DNA of 5,284 nt from Lentisphaera sp. (GTDB taxonomy: Bacteria > Verrucomicrobiota > Lentisphaeria > Victivallales > GWF2-50-93), in assembly GCA_020721745.1 (NCBI GenBank), contig DYMC01000170.1, positions 1-5,284 of the forward strand. The letters are read 5' to 3'. The position numbers and the translations under genes were made by a program. The notes under the pieces were generated by a model, which had not been told where the DNA came from, searched no databases, and saw only the letters and a list, made by a program, of their open reading frames with translations. Numbering within the stretch: position 1 is the first letter of the stretch; every line of letters starts with the position of its first letter. Positions 5,258 through 5,284 of the stretch are shown in pieces.

Positions 5258-5284
5258 TCTCTGTTTCTGCCGCTGTTGTTATGG

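Overview
The window is a bacterial chromosomal segment. Four conserved housekeeping genes all lie on the minus strand and read right to left: ftsK (DNA translocase), pyrH (UMP kinase), rpmA (ribosomal protein L27) and obgE (Obg GTPase). All four are full length with intact motifs and all end in TGA. The sequence is moderately GC-rich and uses the standard bacterial code. The FtsK, L27 without an N-terminal extension, and Obg without a C-terminal OCT domain fit many Gram-negative-type phyla. I cannot name the lineage; the unusual gene order and repeat-bearing spacers would suit a little-studied or metagenome-derived phylum.

Layout from right to left in the direction of transcription. 5187-5284 is an AT-rich leader with a possible promoter and a small palindrome. 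2766-5186 is ftsK. 2580-2765 is a structured 186-base spacer with TGAACG repeats, nested inverted repeats and a weak small ORF abutting the ftsK stop. 1851-2579 is pyrH. 1460-1850 is a 391-base gene-free stretch. It carries hairpins behind pyrH, two 55-bp direct repeats (51/55 identical) each containing a perfect 8-bp-stem palindrome, a further 15-bp repeat pair, a 21-bp hairpin, and a candidate promoter for rpmA. 1211-1459 is rpmA. 1162-1189 is a textbook intrinsic terminator whose U-tract ends two bases before the obgE start codon. 155-1159 is obgE. 1-154 holds no recognisable gene.

The genes do not form one pathway, but all belong to the growth and division core: chromosome segregation (FtsK), pyrimidine nucleotide supply (PyrH), and ribosome assembly and function (L27, Obg). 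rpmA-obgE is a conserved pair, but its usual leading member rplU (L21) is missing here and the repeat-bearing spacer and pyrH lie there instead. pyrH is also away from its common neighbours rpsB, tsf and frr.

I see no new defence, mobile or biosynthetic system. The points most worth a second look are the terminator and missing Shine-Dalgarno at obgE, and the palindromic repeat family between pyrH and rpmA.
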